Below are positions 6,016 to 12,365 of a stretch of DNA of 13,864 nt, one piece after another. A program made the translations under genes and the position numbers. How positions within the stretch are numbered: position 1 is the stretch's first letter; each line of letters begins with the position of its first letter. The notes below the pieces were generated by a model. The model did not search any database. It was not told the origin of the DNA and worked only from the letters and a program-made list of their open reading frames with translations. Source of the stretch: Oscillospiraceae bacterium (GTDB lineage: Bacteria > Bacillota > Clostridia > Oscillospirales > Acutalibacteraceae); NCBI GenBank assembly GCA_009786735.1, contig WQRM01000018.1:1-13864 (forward strand), in the 5' to 3' direction.

Positions 6016-7475
6016 AATAATTCCTCCAGTATCAACATCGCCACGCACGCAAGCGAGCGCAGCTCGGCAGACTCCCGCGTGGGCACGCCGGTTTCACGCA
6101 CAAGCTCTTCGTAAAGCGCCCGCATCTGCGCCGCCGCCGCAGGCAACTTCGCCTTGTTCGGGAACACGAAGAAGGTGTCCTGCATCGTCTGCTGAATCAG
6201 CTCTCGCTGATTCAATGCGTAATGCGTAAGTCGTAATTCGCAATTATTTGGGCGTTCACCGTGCGCTTCATTACGCATTACGCATTGCGCATTACGCATT
6301 ATATCCTCCGCCGCGCGCCGCCCAAACACCAGCGCCTCGGGCAGGCTGTTGCTCGCCAAGCGATTACCGCCATGCAAGCCCGTGTGTGCGCACTCCCCAG
6401 CGGCATAAAGCCCCGGCACGCTCGTGCGGCTGTGCAAGTCAACTTCCACGCCACCCATATGATAGTGCTGGCACGGGAACACCGGGATTAAATCTCGGGT
6501 AATGTCCACACCGTTGCGCAGGCAGTTGCGATATATCCCCGGGAAGCGCTGGCGCAAAAATGCCTCGCCCCGGTGTCGAATGTCCAGGTAGATATCCGTG
6601 CTGCCCATGCGCTGGGTCTCCAGCACAATGGCACGGCTCACCACATCACGCGGGGCAAGCTCCTCGCGCGCATCATAGTGGTGCATAAAGCGCTCGTGCT
6701 CGGCGTTGAGCAACAGCCCGCCCTCGCCGCGCACCGCCTCGGTGATCAACGAACGTGAGATTTCATCTTCGCCGCCGCCCGCAAACGCCGTGGGATGAAA
6801 CTGCACATAGCGCATGTTGCGCAGCGTTGCGCCAAGCTCATAGGCCAAGCGGATGCCGTCGCCGGTGCACACTGCAGGGTTTGTCGTGTGGCGATACACC
6901 TGCCCGATGCCGCCGGTGGCCAGCAGCAAAAAGTCGCAGGTGAAGCGTTGCGGCTGCCCACCCAACAGCGCATCCACCGCAAAGCCGCCGCCCGCAAGCT
7001 TTTCCGCAGCATAGACCGTGGCATCCTCCAACAGCGTAGCGTTCGCTTGCTCGCGCACATGCGGCACCAACTTGTCCATCATCTCGCGACCGGTGCGGTC
7101 GGCATGATGCACCACCCGGCGGCGGCTGTGTCCGCCCTCGATGGTCGTGGCGAGCTCACCTTCAGGCGTGCGATCAAACTGCACGCCAAGGCTCATCACG
7201 CGGCGCACATCTTCAGGACCTTCATGCACCAGTGTTTCCACCGCATCAATGTCATTTTTATAGTTCCCCGCCGCCAGAGTATCATCGCGGTGCAGGGCAA
7301 AGCTGTCGTCTTCGCGTTCCAGCACCGCAGCCACACCGCCCTGCGCCATCGCAGAGCTGCTGTCTTTGGGCGCTTGTTTGCTCAGCAGCAGCACGCGCAT
7401 GTCGCTTTCGGCCAAGTGCAGCGCAGCATAAAGCCCGGCCAAGCCGCTGCCAACAATCACAACGTTATAATGCAT
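6012..7475 (-). CDS. nadB: L-aspartate oxidase, with an in-frame repeat insertion
   Basis: This 487-residue flavoenzyme oxidises aspartate to iminoaspartate, the first step of de novo NAD synthesis. It has the FAD dinucleotide motif VVIVGSGLAGLYAALHLAE, SSSAMAQGGVAAVL, EGGHSRRRVVHHADRTG, YVQFHPTAF, RGEGG, APRDVVSRAI, YHMGGVEVD, GECAHTGLHGGNRLASNSL and ALVFGRRAAED. The catalytic Arg/His set of the family is therefore present. Residues about 392-421, between the flavin domain and the C-terminal helical domain, are not NadB-like. They are the translation of an 87-bp inverted-repeat element (6214-6300). The reading frame is kept and normal NadB sequence resumes at QRELIQQTMQ. AGGAG lies five bases before ATG. 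The gene ends in a GTGA overlap with nadC. No nadA (quinolinate synthase) is adjacent, although it is needed for the next step. Confidence 0.95.
   Translation of the reverse strand: MHYNVVIVGSGLAGLYAALHLAESDMRVLLLSKQAPKDSSSAMAQGGVAAVLEREDDSFALHRDDTLAAGNYKNDIDAVETLVHEGPEDVRRVMSLGVQFDRTPEGELATTIEGGHSRRRVVHHADRTGREMMDKLVPHVREQANATLLEDATVYAAEKLAGGGFAVDALLGGQPQRFTCDFLLLATGGIGQVYRHTTNPAVCTGDGIRLAYELGATLRNMRYVQFHPTAFAGGGEDEISRSLITEAVRGEGGLLLNAEHERFMHHYDAREELAPRDVVSRAIVLETQRMGSTDIYLDIRHRGEAFLRQRFPGIYRNCLRNGVDITRDLIPVFPCQHYHMGGVEVDLHSRTSVPGLYAAGECAHTGLHGGNRLASNSLPEALVFGRRAAEDIMRNAQCVMRNEAHGERPNNCELRLTHYALNQRELIQQTMQDTFFVFPNKAKLPAAAAQMRALYEELVRETGVPTRESAELRSLACVAMLILEELL
6021..6027 (-). promoter_or_regulatory. 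Ribosome site fixing the nadC GTG start
   Basis: GGAGGAA on the minus strand lies inside the last nadB codons (LEEL), six bases before GTG at 6015. It decides the start against the longer frame opening at 6048. Confidence 0.8.
6214..6300. mobile_element. MITE-like inverted-repeat element inside nadB
   Basis: This 87-bp unit is bounded by a perfect 13-base inverted repeat (AATGCGTAATGCG at 6214-6226; its complement at 6288-6300). A second copy of CGCATTACGCATT lies at 6274-6286. Further related arms (GTAATTCGCAATTA on the left) allow a long imperfect hairpin around a short unique centre (GGGCGTTCACCGTGCGC). Its length is exactly 29 codons and all codons are sense in the nadB frame, so the gene is not broken. 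No transposase is encoded. The motif family is echoed in AT-richer form around the terminator at 652-755. Confidence 0.75.
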
Positions 7476-7502
7476 TTACACTCCTGTAATATTACGCAAA
7501 AT

Positions 7503-7522
7503 GGGCGACGCAACCGCCGCCC
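7503..7522 (-). terminator. Weak hairpin between thrC and nadB
   Basis: On the minus strand GGGCGGCG, loop GTTG, CGTCGCCC forms an 8-bp stem with one G-U pair, followed by ATTTTG. With only four Ts it would at most partly terminate or mark an RNA processing point. A perfect 10-base palindrome GTAATATTAC (7486-7495) lies between it and the nadB ribosome site. Confidence 0.35.
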
Positions 7523-7528
7523 TCTCGC

Positions 7529-9007
7529 TTATATATACTGCGCCATGTCTTCTTTGTCGCACACTTCGGTGAAGCGCTCGGGCTTCTCCTGCAGCCCACG
7601 CAACGGCGCGGGAATCTGCACGCCAGCCACTTTCGCAAGCACATCCAAAGCATCAAACTCATTCTCAGGCATAGTTTCGCCCAATGCTGCTAGCACACTC
7701 CCCACAAACTTGAAGGGGCTCGCCGTGCTCACTACCACGCTGCGGGTTTGGTCGCCCGTCACTGCGCGGTATTCTTCCAGCACATGCAGCGCAACCGCCG
7801 TGTGCGGATCACTCAAATAGCCCCGCTCCCGCCACGCTTTCGCGATGGCCGCGGCACACTGCGCCTCATCACAAGCCGAGCCATAGAACTCACCTTGCAG
7901 CGCCGCCAGCAAATCCGCAGGCACGGCATAGCTCCCGCTTTGGCTCAACTGCGCCATCCAGTCGGCAGTCACCGCGCTGTTTTGCCCGCTGAGCAAAAAC
8001 AGCAGACGCTCCAAGTTGCTCGAAATCAAAATATCCATGCTCGGCGAGCTCGTGCAATAGAATGGGCGGTTGCGGTCATACGTGCCACCGGCGAAGAAGT
8101 CCGCCAACACGCGGTTCGCGTTGGACGCACACACCAGTTTGTGCACCGGCAAGCCCATTTGCTTGGCATACCACCCAGCCAGAATGTTGCCGAAGTTGCC
8201 CGTGGGCACCACAAAGTTCACCACCTCACCGGGGGTAATCTTGCGGCTGTTCATCAGGTCGCAGTACGCGCTGAAGTAGTACACAATCTGCGGCACCAAC
8301 CGTCCCCAGTTAATCGAGTTCGCGCTGGTGAAGTCCGTGCCCTCGGCAGCCGCCTTTGCGATAAACTCGCCATCCCCAAAGATGGCTTTCACGCCGTTTT
8401 GCGTGTCATCAAAGTTGCCGCGCACCGCCACCACGTGCACGTTATCGCCCGCTTGTGTGGTCATCTGGCGCTTTTGCACCGGGCTCACGCCATCGTCGGG
8501 GTAATACACCACAATGCGCGTGCCGGGCACATCGGCGAAGCCATCGAGGGCAGCCTTGCCGGTGTCACCCGATGTCGCCACCAGAATACACAACTCGCGG
8601 TCGGGCTTTTCGCGTTGCGCAGCGCGGGTGAGCAGCCGCGGCATAATCTGCAGCGCCATGTCTTTGAACGCGCAGGTCGGCCCGTGGTAGAGCTCCAGCA
8701 CATCCGTGTTGTCATCAAGCGTGACCACGGGTGCGGTGTCTGCATGGCGAAACGTGCCGCCATAGGCCGCCGCCGCGCAGTCGCGCACTTCGCCAGCCGC
8801 CCAGCCGCCTTGCGCGGTGAGAAACTTGCTCAAGATGTAATCTGCGCGGGCGATGTAATCCATGCCCGCCAGCATGCCCAGTTCCTCGGCGTTCACGCTC
8901 GGCATGCAGCGCGGCACAAACAGCCCACCTTCGGACGAAAGCCCCTGCACGATTGCCTCGGCAGAGGTAACTTCAATGTTGTTGTTGCGTGTGCTCGTGT
9001 ATAGCAT
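7529..9007 (-). CDS. thrC: Threonine synthase
   Basis: This 492-residue PLP enzyme converts O-phosphohomoserine to threonine. The length and the N-terminus (TSTRNNNIEVTSAEAIVQGLSSEGGLFVP) are those of the longer threonine synthase class found in many bacteria and fungi. The PLP lysine is K115 in HGPTCAFKDMALQ, the phosphate-binding loop is ATSGDTGKAA (144-153), and FVVPTGNFGNILAG is the second conserved glycine-rich segment. No other threonine pathway gene is in the window, so it is an insert within the NAD cluster. The start is ATG six bases after rsfS, with GGAG about twelve bases upstream, a rather long spacing. A GC-rich hairpin (7503-7522) follows the gene before nadB. Confidence 0.95.
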   Translation of the reverse strand: MLYTSTRNNNIEVTSAEAIVQGLSSEGGLFVPRCMPSVNAEELGMLAGMDYIARADYILSKFLTAQGGWAAGEVRDCAAAAYGGTFRHADTAPVVTLDDNTDVLELYHGPTCAFKDMALQIMPRLLTRAAQREKPDRELCILVATSGDTGKAALDGFADVPGTRIVVYYPDDGVSPVQKRQMTTQAGDNVHVVAVRGNFDDTQNGVKAIFGDGEFIAKAAAEGTDFTSANSINWGRLVPQIVYYFSAYCDLMNSRKITPGEVVNFVVPTGNFGNILAGWYAKQMGLPVHKLVCASNANRVLADFFAGGTYDRNRPFYCTSSPSMDILISSNLERLLFLLSGQNSAVTADWMAQLSQSGSYAVPADLLAALQGEFYGSACDEAQCAAAIAKAWRERGYLSDPHTAVALHVLEEYRAVTGDQTRSVVVSTASPFKFVGSVLAALGETMPENEFDALDVLAKVAGVQIPAPLRGLQEKPERFTEVCDKEDMAQYI

Positions 9008-9013
9008 AGCTTG

Positions 9014-9358
9014 TTAAAACTCCAGTTCCAGTTTTTCAGCGTCTTCCCACAGGCGTTCGATGTGGTAATATTCGCGTTGTTCGGGCAGGAACACGTGCAC
9101 CAACACGGTGCCGTAGTCCAACAGAATCCAGCCGCCGGTGCGCCCTTCCACGCCGCGCGGCATGATATCGTGGCGCTTTTTCATCTCAAACTCAAGGTCT
9201 TCCGTCAGCGCCTTCACATGCGGCGTGGACGTGCCCGAGCACACCACGAAGTAGTCCGACAGAATCGTCTGCTCTGCCGTGTGGATGGCAACGATGTCAA
9301 TGCCCTTTTTCTCATCGAGAATCGCGGCAATGGTTTTGGCTAAGTCTAATGGTTGCAT
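9014..9358 (-). CDS. rsfS: Ribosomal silencing factor RsfS
   Basis: At 114 residues this is the usual length for RsfS (YqeL/YbeB/Iojap family). The protein binds uL14 on the 50S subunit and blocks joining with the 30S in starved cells. Diagnostic segments are SDYFVVCSGTSTPHVKAL, GVEGRTGGWILLDYGTVLVHVF and the C-terminal REYYHIERLWEDAEKL. A strong GGAGGT lies about six bases before ATG. Next to nadD and yqeK it completes the conserved Bacillota cluster nadD-yqeK-rsfS, here with a lipoprotein gene in between. The threonine synthase gene starts six bases after the stop, and its likely ribosome site (GGAG) is inside the end of rsfS, so the two are probably coupled. Confidence 0.95.
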   Translation of the reverse strand: MQPLDLAKTIAAILDEKKGIDIVAIHTAEQTILSDYFVVCSGTSTPHVKALTEDLEFEMKKRHDIMPRGVEGRTGGWILLDYGTVLVHVFLPEQREYYHIERLWEDAEKLELEF

Positions 9359-9375
9359 AAATTACCTCCAAAGTG

Positions 9376-9978
9376 TTAAAACCAGCCAGGAAATTCCGTA
9401 AAAATCCAGCGGCCGTCAATCAGCTCGCGAGTGAAATGCGCGTGCCAATCGTCAATGTCATCAAAACTCGTGCTAATTTGCTTGCGGTAGCGCACGCGCG
9501 TTGCGGTTTGTTCTTCAATGCGCACGAAATCCAAGTCGTATGGCGTGCCGCCTCTGCCGGAGCAAGCCACCGCGTAAAGCTGCCCATCAAATTCGGTGTA
9601 TCGCGCGGCTGAATTAGCCAAGATTTCTTGCACAAGCGCAGCCGAAAAATACTCGTGCAGAAGATTTTCCAAGTCTGCAATCGTTTGTAGCTCAGGATCG
9701 GTCACGCGATGAAAACCATGCGCAGATTCTTCGTCATCATCGACCAGAAGCCCTAGATCATTCCTCACAAATAGATTAAACACGCGCGCCGCCGAGCCTA
9801 AAAAGCGCCAAATTTCCGCGTCCGTCAAGTAGATATACTCAAACGGCGCTTCCGTCGTGGCAACTTCAGCGGTAGTCGGCTCGGTCGTGGTCGTCGTTTC
9901 GTCAACAACGCTCTCCACCGCGCCACAAGCCACCAGAAACACCAGCGCAACCGCCAGCAACAACACAAATCTCTTCAT
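9376..9978 (-). CDS. Secreted lipoprotein, probably IseA (DL-endopeptidase inhibitor)-like
   Basis: This is a 200-residue lipoprotein. The signal peptide MKRFVLLLAVALVFLVAC ends in the lipobox LVAC (Cys18) and is followed by a Thr/Glu-rich tether (VVDETTTTTEPTTAEVATTE). The mature part contains RYTEFDGQLYAVACSGRGG, an alternating strand region (ATRVRYRKQIS) and the ending GRWIFTEFPGWF. The combination of D-G-x-L-Y, a Gly-rich turn and a terminal W-x-F-x-x-F-P-x-W resembles IseA-type proteins, which inhibit cell-wall DL-endopeptidases. This is recognition by memory, not a search. I chose ATG at 9978 because GAGGG lies six bases upstream and the signal peptide then starts with MKR; the GTG at 9990 would add only four residues. 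It starts nine bases after the nadD stop and is followed by rsfS after 17 bases. Confidence 0.7.
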   Translation of the reverse strand: MKRFVLLLAVALVFLVACGAVESVVDETTTTTEPTTAEVATTEAPFEYIYLTDAEIWRFLGSAARVFNLFVRNDLGLLVDDDEESAHGFHRVTDPELQTIADLENLLHEYFSAALVQEILANSAARYTEFDGQLYAVACSGRGGTPYDLDFVRIEEQTATRVRYRKQISTSFDDIDDWHAHFTRELIDGRWIFTEFPGWF

Positions 9979-9986
9979 GCAAACCC

Positions 9987-11078
9987 TCACTTCTTCGCAC
10001 GCTTCGCCGCAAACTTCCGCGCCTTATACGCCATGATGTGCCGGCAGCACGCCGCCAAATCCTCTTGCGCAAGCGCGCGCACATGCGCAACGTCGGGGTA
10101 GTCACGGTCAGCGCTCGTCAAGTCCGCCGCCACGATAATCTGCTCCAGCACGCTCATGTCCTCGCGCCCCATCGTGTGATAGCGCACCGCGTCGAGCACC
10201 TCCTCATCGGCAATGCCCATGTACTCTTGCAGATACTCCGCACCCACCGCGCCGTGCATCCAGCCGTGCTCGGCCATGTGCTTGCCGCAGTCGTGCCACA
10301 GCCCCGCGAATCTCGCCTTGGCAGGGTCTGCACCATGGCGACGCGCCAGCTGCTCGGCGGCATCAGCCACGTTGCGGCTGTGCTGCAGCCGTTTGGGCGG
10401 CAGATTCGGCTCAATGTAAATCCCCTGCTCGCGGATATACGCCAACGCCGCAGGCGCAAGATACGCCGAAGCCTCCTCGCCCAGCGCCAGCATGCCCCGC
10501 AGCCGAGTGGAGCTAATCTCCACCGGCGCAAAGCAGCTCAACACATGCACCGGCAGCGGCGTTTGCAACGGCTCGGCATCGCGTTGCAGCGCACACACGG
10601 TGCACAGCCGCAGGATCTCCTCCCACTTGTGCCAGCGCGTGAACTTCGCCAGCTGGTCAGTGCCGATGAGCATGCATAGCTCCGCCTCGGGGTAGCGTTC
10701 GCGCAGTTGCAGCAGCGTGTCAATCGTGTAGCTCGTGCTGGTGCGCGCGAGTTCCATGTCGCTCACCGGGTAGCCAAACGTGCGGCGGCACAGTTCAAGC
10801 CGATGCTCGGCCGCCACGCTGGGATGCCCCTTGAGCGGCGATTGCGCAGTCGGCATGATCAACAACTCGTCCAGCTGCATCGCGCGCGCAAAGAATCGCG
10901 CAGCCGCCACATGACCAAGATGAGGGGGGTCAAACGCCCCCCCGTAAACGCCAAGTTTGCGCGTTGTTTCGGACGAGCAAAGCTCGTCCCTACGCGGATT
11001 CGGCCAATGGCCGCAACACATCATCTTCCCAACGCATTGGGTTTTCGCGGATATATTGTTGTATTGTTCGATATTCAT
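9987..11078 (-). CDS. nadD: Nicotinate-nucleotide adenylyltransferase fused to YqeK-type HD hydrolase
   Basis: This protein joins two enzymes that are separate neighbouring genes in Bacillus. The NadD part (residues 41-220 of the longest frame) transfers AMP to nicotinate mononucleotide. It shows KLGVYGGAFDPPHLGH with the nucleotidyltransferase GHxGH-like motif, IGTDQL, and the ISSTRLR loop. The HD part (about 228-355) shows H233, HD at 262-263, H275, H301 (RYHTMG) and D319, as in YqeK enzymes that split Ap4A symmetrically. There is almost no linker. The start is problematic. NadD normally begins two or three residues before KLGVYGG, but here that position is ACG with no ribosome site, and a REP hairpin sits immediately upstream. 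ATG codons in frame exist only inside the transposase gene (11078, 11024, 11021), none with a good ribosome site. The frame upstream of residue 40 is translated REP and transposase DNA. The stop is just before the lipoprotein gene. Confidence 0.88.
   Translation of the reverse strand: MNIEQYNNISAKTQCVGKMMCCGHWPNPRRDELCSSETTRKLGVYGGAFDPPHLGHVAAARFFARAMQLDELLIMPTAQSPLKGHPSVAAEHRLELCRRTFGYPVSDMELARTSTSYTIDTLLQLRERYPEAELCMLIGTDQLAKFTRWHKWEEILRLCTVCALQRDAEPLQTPLPVHVLSCFAPVEISSTRLRGMLALGEEASAYLAPAALAYIREQGIYIEPNLPPKRLQHSRNVADAAEQLARRHGADPAKARFAGLWHDCGKHMAEHGWMHGAVGAEYLQEYMGIADEEVLDAVRYHTMGREDMSVLEQIIVAADLTSADRDYPDVAHVRALAQEDLAACCRHIMAYKARKFAAKRAKK
10971..10993 (-). repeat. REP palindrome, nadD-side end of the RAYT unit (REP1)
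   Basis: On the minus strand this reads GTAG, GGACGAGC, loop TTT, GCTCGTCC. The TAG of GTAG is the transposase stop codon. The far edge of the stem lies six bases from an ACG codon that would be the natural start position of nadD. The accessory palindrome CGGCCAATGGCCG lies at 11001-11013. Confidence 0.88.
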
Positions 11079-11466
11079 CAGCGGTATCTACCACACGGTC
11101 GTGAAATTTCTCTTGCCACAGCGGAGCCTTGGCTTGCTTGGAAATCGCGCCCTTCCATTGCTGAATCACGCGCGAAACCGAAGGGTTTGTTTCATTGTTA
11201 ATCAGATGCAAAAGCATGTGCACATGATTAGGCATTATCACAAAGCTATCCATGACCACAGATGTGTATACTTGTTCGATGTCGCACAAATGTGCTTGCA
11301 CGATCTTCCCGATTTCGGATAAAACCATTTCATCGCCGTTAATTTCCCCAAACAATTCATGGCGGTCTTTCGTGCAAATAGTGAGAAAATATGCCCCATT
11401 ATGGCTATAGTTTTTGCCTGCAATACGATGATATTTTCGCGTTGGCCATTCTTTATCCACGTTCAA
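10990..11466 (-). CDS. REP-associated tyrosine transposase (RAYT, Y1/HUH family)
   Basis: This is a 158-residue single-domain nuclease of the TnpA_REP class, related to IS200/IS605 transposases. The metal-binding HUH motif is in MPNHVHMLL and the catalytic tyrosine is probably in EYRTIQQYIRENP. YFLTICTKDR near the N-terminus and the LWQEKFHDRVV block are typical of the family. RAYT enzymes nick single-stranded REP hairpins next to GTAG, and such hairpins flank this gene on both sides. There is no ATG: the frame opens at TTG (11466), with GTG at 11460 as an alternative. A G-rich stretch (GAGGGGTGG) lies about eight bases before TTG. The last residues (LAESA) and the TAG stop are encoded by the REP end itself. 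All expected motifs are intact, so it could be active. It overlaps the extended nadD frame in another phase. Confidence 0.9.
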   Translation of the reverse strand: MNVDKEWPTRKYHRIAGKNYSHNGAYFLTICTKDRHELFGEINGDEMVLSEIGKIVQAHLCDIEQVYTSVVMDSFVIMPNHVHMLLHLINNETNPSVSRVIQQWKGAISKQAKAPLWQEKFHDRVVDTADEYRTIQQYIRENPMRWEDDVLRPLAESA

Positions 11467-11504
11467 TCAGCGCACCACCCCTCACGGCCTTTGGCCGCAT
11501 CCGC

Positions 11505-11527
11505 GTAGGGACGAGCTTCGCTCGTCC
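11505..11527 (+). repeat. REP palindrome, upstream end of the RAYT unit (REP2)
   Basis: GTAG (11505-11508) is followed by GGACGAGC, loop TTC and GCTCGTCC, a perfect 8-bp stem. It is in inverted orientation to the copy at 10971-10993. The accessory palindrome CGGCCTTTGGCCG lies on the transposase side at 11485-11497. Confidence 0.88.
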
Positions 11528-11546
11528 GAACCTCTACAACTACGCG

Positions 11547-12365
11547 CTATTTCAACGAAATCTTGCGCTTGAGCAGCCAGTTGGTGATGAAGAAGAAGCC
11601 CGTCGCCAGCGCCAGCATCACAAACGCGCTGCTCACGTTATACACCGGCGCTAATCCACCGGCCAATTGCCCGCCAAAGTTCAGATGCACGTTAATCGCA
11701 GGCAGCAGCGGCGTGATGTTGCTCACCGCCAGCCAGCACACAATCGTGATGGCAACGAGGAAGATGAACGTCCACAGCCCGCTGCGGCGTTGGAAGCTGC
11801 GCACATGGCTCAGCGTAATCACAAACAGCACCACCATCATCGCCAGCACCAGGAACACCAGCGCTTCAATCAAGAAAAAGCCGATAAATAGCACAAATTC
11901 ATTCAGCGGCGGGAACTCCACAAACGCCCCCATCGCTTCCGGCGCAACTTCATACAGCAGGTCGTCGCCCGCCGCAGCCAGCACCCGCGTGATGTTGCTC
12001 ACCGTCACCGCAACCAGCGAAAGCGCAAGCGCCATGTTCACCAGCATCAGCACAACATTCGTCAGCAACTTGCCGCCCAGCAGCGCCGTAGACGACACCG
12101 GCAGCGAAAACGTCAGATATCCGCGCTCCGAAAACATCGAGCGGTTGGTATTCACCAGCAGCAAAATCACGCCCACAATTTGCATCACGCCTGCGCCAAA
12201 CAAAATCGCCGCATTCAGCAGCACCGCACCGGCGAACTGTCCGGGTCCGGGGTCTTGCCCCAACGTCACCAGCGCGCCAATCAGTCCTGCGCCCGCGCTG
12301 ATAATCAGCAGCCACATGAAGATGCGTCCGCTTTGGTGAAATTCGTGTTTGAGTAGTTTAAGCAT
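11547..12365 (-). CDS. ABC transporter permease, six-helix type
   Basis: This is a 272-residue integral membrane protein, the partner of the preceding ATPase. Six hydrophobic segments are visible, including FMWLLIISAGAGLIGALVTL, NAAILFGAGVMQIVGVILLL, LLTNVVLMLVNMALALSLVA, IEALVFLVLAMMVVLFVITL, LWTFIFLVAITIVCWLAV and FVMLALATGFFFITNWLL. The opening MLKLLKHEFHQSGRIF and the pattern of helices resemble ABC-2 type permeases of the YtrC/D or BcrB kind. The start is well fixed: AGGAGGTG lies seven bases before ATG, inside the end of the ATPase gene, giving an 8-base overlap. A basic tail (KRKISLK) follows the last helix. A REP hairpin lies about 20 bases after the stop. The transported substrate cannot be inferred. 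Confidence 0.85.
   Translation of the reverse strand: MLKLLKHEFHQSGRIFMWLLIISAGAGLIGALVTLGQDPGPGQFAGAVLLNAAILFGAGVMQIVGVILLLVNTNRSMFSERGYLTFSLPVSSTALLGGKLLTNVVLMLVNMALALSLVAVTVSNITRVLAAAGDDLLYEVAPEAMGAFVEFPPLNEFVLFIGFFLIEALVFLVLAMMVVLFVITLSHVRSFQRRSGLWTFIFLVAITIVCWLAVSNITPLLPAINVHLNFGGQLAGGLAPVYNVSSAFVMLALATGFFFITNWLLKRKISLK

Larger units (their letters stand above)
10971..11527 (-). mobile_element. RAYT unit: REP-associated transposase between inverted REPs
   Basis: This is a 557-bp unit with near-identical inverted ends. Reading inward from each end there is an 8-bp stem (GGACGAGC/GCTCGTCC) with a 3-base loop, then the GTAG tetranucleotide at its foot, then ATCCGC, then a second small palindrome of the form CGGCCnnnGGCCG (11001-11013 and 11485-11497). 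The two ends match over about 43 bases with only a few differences. The only gene inside is a Y1/HUH transposase of the REP-associated class. GTAG at the 5' foot of a hairpin is the known recognition mark of RAYT enzymes. The unit lies between an ABC permease gene and nadD, on the same strand. Confidence 0.85.

Noticed and set aside
6012..6048. Longer nadC frame from 6048
   Set aside because: It would overlap nadB by 37 bases and add residues not found in NadC; the GTG at 6015 has the ribosome site and the GTGA overlap.
6214..6300. Possible CRISPR-like or tandem repeat array
   Set aside because: The repeats are arms of one inverted-repeat element, with no regular spacers and no cas genes nearby.
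7748..9004. 418-codon plus-strand open frame opposite threonine synthase
   Set aside because: The minus-strand gene has every threonine synthase motif; the plus frame is His/Arg-rich noise.
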